From: Caldisericaceae bacterium
GTDB taxonomy: Bacteria; Caldisericota; Caldisericia; Caldisericales; Caldisericaceae
DNA: 9,309 nucleotides
Direction: 5' to 3'
Assembly (NCBI GenBank): GCA_021161495.1
Contig: JAGHAO010000143.1
Location: forward strand, 1 to 9,309
Part shown: positions 6,911 to 9,309 of the stretch, one piece after another
How positions within the stretch are numbered: position 1 is the stretch's first letter
Layout: every line of letters starts with the position of its first letter
The notes under the pieces: generated by a model
Database searches by the model: none
What the model saw: only the letters and a program-made list of their open reading frames with translations
What the model was told of the DNA's origin: nothing
Position numbers and translations under genes: made by a program

Positions 6911-6938
6911 TAAAAAAGACGGCCTTTGCTTGGCCGCC
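6911..6938 (-). terminator. Intrinsic terminator of the KaiC / partner operon
   Basis: Read on the minus strand, GGCGGCC (6938-6932), a 7-nt loop AAGCAAA, and GGCCGTC (6924-6918) form a 7-bp GC-rich stem with one wobble pair, followed directly by TTTTTT (6917-6912). It starts 6 nt after the stop codon of the 194-residue gene. This is a textbook rho-independent terminator. Confidence 0.9.
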
Positions 6939-6944
6939 GGAATA

Positions 6945-7529
6945 TTAAAGATTTATCTTTATTTGATGTAAGAGTTCGGCAGGTGACTTTACGGGAAATT
7001 GGATTTTTTCCGCAATTTCCGAAACAGGCTTTCCTTTTATCGAAACCCCTGTTAGCCTCGTCAGGAATTCTTCTTTATTTAGAGGAAAATCGGCTCCTCT
7101 TATGCGTTCAAGCACTTTTATCGCCCATTCCACTCCGAGGCTCTCCATTTCTTCTCTTTTTATGAAAATTCCCCCCTCGTTTTTTACTTTCTCGTATGCA
7201 AGTTTTGCAATTCCGCCTGCTTTATGGTAATCCACTTTTTCTATTTCACCTTCAAGGTATTTTTTTACCGCTTCGGGGTCCGCTCTCATAATTTGTTTCA
7301 CTGTTTGCTCGGTTATGCCCAAAAATTCCGCAATTTCTTTGATTGTTTTGGTTGTTTCATTCGAAAGAACTACGACGTATGCCGCTTCCGCAAGAGAAGG
7401 AAGCCATGTGAGGTTTCTGTATTCCACAAGTTTTTTAATTCCACCGACAATTTCGATCCCTTCTTCAAACACTCTTTTTGCGAGATAATCGTAATCCATA
7501 TAAGAAGTGGGTTTGTCGATTATTTCCAT
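6945..7529 (-). CDS. KaiC-partner protein with helix-turn-helix (near_KaiC_dom family)
   Basis: A 194-residue soluble protein. Residues about 43-120 fit my memory of the TIGR03879 'near_KaiC' probable regulatory domain, which is defined by its regular occurrence next to KaiC-like ATPases. Within it, TIKEIAEFLGITEQTVKQIM (62-81) reads as a helix-turn-helix like those of sigma-region-4 or LuxR-type proteins, so DNA binding is likely. The C-terminal part (125-194) is helical and unassigned. It starts 14 nt after the KaiC-like ATPase stop with a perfect GGAGGTGAT ribosome binding site, so the two are cotranscribed and probably made in similar amounts. Function is inferred: a DNA-binding output or adaptor of the ATPase. 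The target is unknown. Confidence 0.75.
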   Translation of the reverse strand: MEIIDKPTSYMDYDYLAKRVFEEGIEIVGGIKKLVEYRNLTWLPSLAEAAYVVVLSNETTKTIKEIAEFLGITEQTVKQIMRADPEAVKKYLEGEIEKVDYHKAGGIAKLAYEKVKNEGGIFIKREEMESLGVEWAIKVLERIRGADFPLNKEEFLTRLTGVSIKGKPVSEIAEKIQFPVKSPAELLHQIKINL

Positions 7530-7543
7530 TTTATCACCTCCCC

Positions 7544-8386
7544 TTACGTTGATTTTACCAATTCTTCAAGTGGTTTTAATATGTTTACTATTCCTTCTTC
7601 CGTAATTTCAAATACCCAAGTCCTGTCGTCGTGCCCGGTGATTCTGCATCCGTCAATGCGGATTGTCCTTAAAACCGTTCCAAACGGTAAGCCGTAAAGA
7701 TTTGCCTGCCATTTCGTCTCTATGAGTTCTTTCCCCATAACGACAGTTCCGTCCACAATGTGCGCTACGGCAAGCCCTCCCGCAGCTTCCGAAGACATCA
7801 TATCCTGAGAAGAGCGTTTTTGCGATACGAGAATTGCCGTTTGCTTCATTTTTTTCAGGAAATTAAAAAATATTCTGACAATTTGCCTTGCCATCATTTC
7901 TTTATGTTCATAAAGTCCGGTGATACTGTCTATAATCACATTTGTTATGTGCTTGTCTTTTATTGCATCCTCCATTGTTCCTATAAGCGTATTCAAGTCT
8001 TCTCTAAATTCGGAGTTCATTGCCGCATCGATCAAAACAATATTTTTCTCAAGTTTCTCAAAATCCAACCCTAATGCATTCGCTTTTTGTTTTAACGCAG
8101 AGTATAAAAACTGCACGGGAGATTCCACCGAAACAAAAAGCACTTTATAACCCATATCCGCTTGAACGGCGGCAAACTGTTCCGCAAGGAGGCTTTTTCC
8201 CGTGTCCGGAATGCCCGTTATATTCAAAACAGATTGATAAGGAATTCCGCCGAGCGGTTCTTTGACAAATTTTCCGTTTTTCTCTCTTATCGTGAAAAAC
8301 ATTTCGTCCAATTTTGTTTTTGTCGGAATACCGAATAATTTGGGAGCTTCCCCTTTAAGTTTTCCAAGTTCGATGTATTTGGCCAT
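7544..8386 (-). CDS. KaiC/RAD55-like RecA-superfamily ATPase (AF_0795-type family)
   Basis: A 280-residue protein with a single RecA-fold domain. Walker A is GIPDTGKS (58-65, Lys64), Walker B is NVIIDS (149-154) and a SVESP segment at 86-90 follows the second strand, as in KaiC-like proteins. Additional RecA-type elements include QTAILVSQKRSSQ (182-194) and the C-terminal IRIDGCRITGHDDRTW. The N-terminus (1-50) is a family-specific lead-in. Single-domain KaiC homologues in archaea and thermophilic bacteria are thought to act in signal transduction rather than as clocks; no KaiA or KaiB is here. The start at ATG 8386 is chosen over TTG 8407 because AAAGGGGGTGG lies just before it and the promoter's likely start site falls near 8405. 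Its partner gene follows at 14 nt. Confidence 0.85.
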   Translation of the reverse strand: MAKYIELGKLKGEAPKLFGIPTKTKLDEMFFTIREKNGKFVKEPLGGIPYQSVLNITGIPDTGKSLLAEQFAAVQADMGYKVLFVSVESPVQFLYSALKQKANALGLDFEKLEKNIVLIDAAMNSEFREDLNTLIGTMEDAIKDKHITNVIIDSITGLYEHKEMMARQIVRIFFNFLKKMKQTAILVSQKRSSQDMMSSEAAGGLAVAHIVDGTVVMGKELIETKWQANLYGLPFGTVLRTIRIDGCRITGHDDRTWVFEITEEGIVNILKPLEELVKST

Positions 8387-8411
8387 ACTACCACCCCCTT
8401 TTGACAATCAA

Positions 8412-8439
8412 ATTTTAACAAAAATCAAAAATATGTCAA
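8412..8439 (-). promoter_or_regulatory. Sigma-70-type promoter of the KaiC-like operon
   Basis: On the minus strand a consensus TTGACA (8439-8434) is followed after 16 nt by TAAAAT (8417-8412). Transcription should begin near 8405, giving a leader of about 20 nt before ATG 8386. A short inverted repeat TTTGA-CAA-TCAAA (8400-8412) lies right at the expected start site and could be an operator, though it is AT-rich and short. Confidence 0.65.
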
Positions 8440-8531
8440 GAAAGGGTGATTTTACAAATTTAAATTATCTCGACTTTTTGTCCGCCCCGCTTCGTGTATT
8501 CCCCGGACTCGGAAAGATCTTTAATTTTATC

Positions 8532-8580
8532 AAAATGCTTATATTTGTTTACCTGTCGGTAAAACCATCAAAAGCATTTT
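8532..8580. repeat. Nested inverted repeat downstream of the V4R-like gene
   Basis: AAAATGCTT (8532-8540) and AAGCATTTT (8572-8580) are perfect 9-nt inverted arms. Inside them TTTACC (8548-8553) and GGTAAA (8558-8563) form a second perfect stem with a 4-nt loop. The element lies 30 nt after the V4R-like stop. On the minus strand it ends in TTTT, so it may act as a weak terminator between the V4R gene and the KaiC-like operon; a protein-binding site is an alternative. Confidence 0.45.
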
Positions 8581-8609
8581 ACGATACAAGGAAGCTTTTT
8601 CAATTGCAA

Positions 8610-9167
8610 TTATTTTCTTTCCAAATATTCTACAATCAAAGAACCGTCGTCTTTCCTGCTTGTTTGCACTTTTATTTTCTTTTTTGTCAATCTACCGAAT
8701 ACGCCTGCCAGAACCCCGCTCAAAAATTTAAGATCGGGTTCTGCACCTATGGCTTCAGCACTTTCTGTTTCAAAATCATTAAAAATGGCAGTGCGCATAT
8801 ATGGTTTATCAAGATCAAGCTCTTCGATTTTAGATATGCCCCATCCGGTATACAAAGCGGCGAATGCAAATGTGATCGTAATTTGTTGTTCCTTCGGAAT
8901 ACCTGTTTTTTCATACCTTTCCGCGGTCTTTTCCCCGTAAGCATATCCAAACCAGTATACAAATTCTTTCGCTATAGGCCCAACTACTTCCTCCGTTACA
9001 CTTGTCATAAACGCTGGGAAGTAAGAAACATCCATCATAACCCATCTTTTCCCCGCAAGAATAATTTTCCCTTCGTCATTTACCGGAATTGGCTCGCTGA
9101 TTCCAAGTTTTTCTTTCACGATAGATTTATACTCTTCTAAAATTTCTTTTACTTTTTCATTTGCCAT
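8610..9167 (-). CDS. V4R-like (4-vinyl-reductase fold) small-ligand sensor domain protein
   Basis: A 185-residue soluble protein that I assign, from pattern only, to the V4R/XylR-N-like domain family that binds small molecules and often feeds signalling proteins. Supporting features are a helical N-terminus, RWVMMDVSYF (41-50), FGYAYGEKTAERY (73-85), a TGWG turn (107-110), Asn130, and FLSGVLAGVFGRLTKKKIKV (148-167), which resembles the conserved 'GxLAG' segment. The usual C-terminal cysteines of the family are absent; there is no Cys or His in the whole protein. The start is backed by GAGGAGG about 9 nt upstream. It lies 5' of the KaiC-like operon on the same strand but is separated by 223 nt containing a promoter, so it is probably a separate transcript with a related function. 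A 292-codon frame on the opposite strand is judged a shadow. Confidence 0.55.
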   Translation of the reverse strand: MANEKVKEILEEYKSIVKEKLGISEPIPVNDEGKIILAGKRWVMMDVSYFPAFMTSVTEEVVGPIAKEFVYWFGYAYGEKTAERYEKTGIPKEQQITITFAFAALYTGWGISKIEELDLDKPYMRTAIFNDFETESAEAIGAEPDLKFLSGVLAGVFGRLTKKKIKVQTSRKDDGSLIVEYLERK

Positions 9168-9264
9168 ATTTTATTTCCTCCTCTGCATAATATTAATTTA
9201 TTTTTGTACTGTCTTATTCTCACAATTCCTGAAACTTTTCCAATAAGAGTATTTGTATACATGC

Positions 9265-9270
9265 ATTATA
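9265..9270 (-). promoter_or_regulatory. Possible -10 element upstream of the V4R-like gene
   Basis: On the minus strand a perfect TATAAT (9270-9265) lies about 100 nt before the start codon at 9167. No good -35 is seen at 16-18 nt; TTGTTA is present at a 20-nt spacing. A leader of roughly 90 nt would result. The stretch 9168-9309 holds no gene that I can support. Confidence 0.35.
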
Positions 9271-9309
9271 GTAAAACTCCCCTTCAAATCTAACAAGCCG
9301 AATTGCCTC

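Noticed and set aside
7544..8386. Circadian clock KaiC
   Set aside because: There is a single RecA domain of 280 residues, no KaiA or KaiB nearby and no tandem KaiC architecture. It belongs with the short KaiC/RAD55-like ATPases instead.
7544..8407. Longer form of the KaiC-like ATPase starting at TTG 8407
   Set aside because: The added residues are encoded by the Shine-Dalgarno-like GGGGGTGG stretch itself, and TTG 8407 lies at or before the predicted transcription start. ATG 8386 fits better.
8262..9140. 292-codon open frame on the plus strand
   Set aside because: It covers the V4R-like gene in antisense and runs into the KaiC-like 5' end. It is very rich in Phe, Tyr and Ile, has no Shine-Dalgarno, and resembles the translation of reversed coding DNA.
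1..9309. CRISPR arrays, tRNA or rRNA genes, insertion sequences
   Set aside because: I looked for evenly spaced direct repeats, cloverleaf-like folds and transposase motifs and saw none.

Overview
The window is bacterial, AT-rich DNA with heavy use of ATA and AGA codons. It has purine-rich Shine-Dalgarno sites and recognisable sigma-70-type promoters. The gene content mixes Firmicutes-like PTS genes with a KaiC-like ATPase and partner pair that, from family knowledge, occurs mainly in archaea and deep-branching thermophilic bacteria. I infer a deep-branching, probably thermophilic or anaerobic bacterium (Thermotogae, Caldiserica, Dictyoglomi or Atribacterota-like). The lineage cannot be fixed from the sequence alone.

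Plus-strand block (1-6118): a tightly packed run of eight genes, apparently one polycistron that begins upstream of the window. In order these are the 3' end of a galactitol-type PTS EIIC permease, a small cupin, E1-alpha, E1-beta and E2 of a 2-oxoacid dehydrogenase complex (pyruvate or acetoin type), a small zinc-ribbon protein, HPr (ptsH) and PTS enzyme I (ptsI). Several junctions overlap by 8-10 nt or are only a few nt apart. The inferred logic is that EI and HPr pass phosphate from PEP to the sugar or polyol permease, releasing pyruvate, which the dehydrogenase could turn into acetyl-CoA. The E3 subunit and the other EII subunits are not in the window.

Minus-strand block (6177-9167), convergent with the first: a membrane-anchored NERD-domain protein with its own promoter; a two-gene unit of a KaiC/RAD55-like ATPase followed by a helix-turn-helix partner of the 'near-KaiC' family, with a good promoter and a clear intrinsic terminator; and upstream of these a V4R-like small-ligand sensor domain protein. 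The last three look like a signalling cassette (sensor, P-loop ATPase, DNA-binding partner) with no known output.

Points worth attention: a NERD domain that has lost its nuclease motif, a cysteine-free V4R protein beside the KaiC unit, an E2 with a degenerate subunit-binding domain, an enzyme I with a short C-terminus, a zinc-ribbon protein of unknown role inside a dehydrogenase/PTS operon, and an mRNA hairpin that separates a strong Shine-Dalgarno from the cupin start codon.
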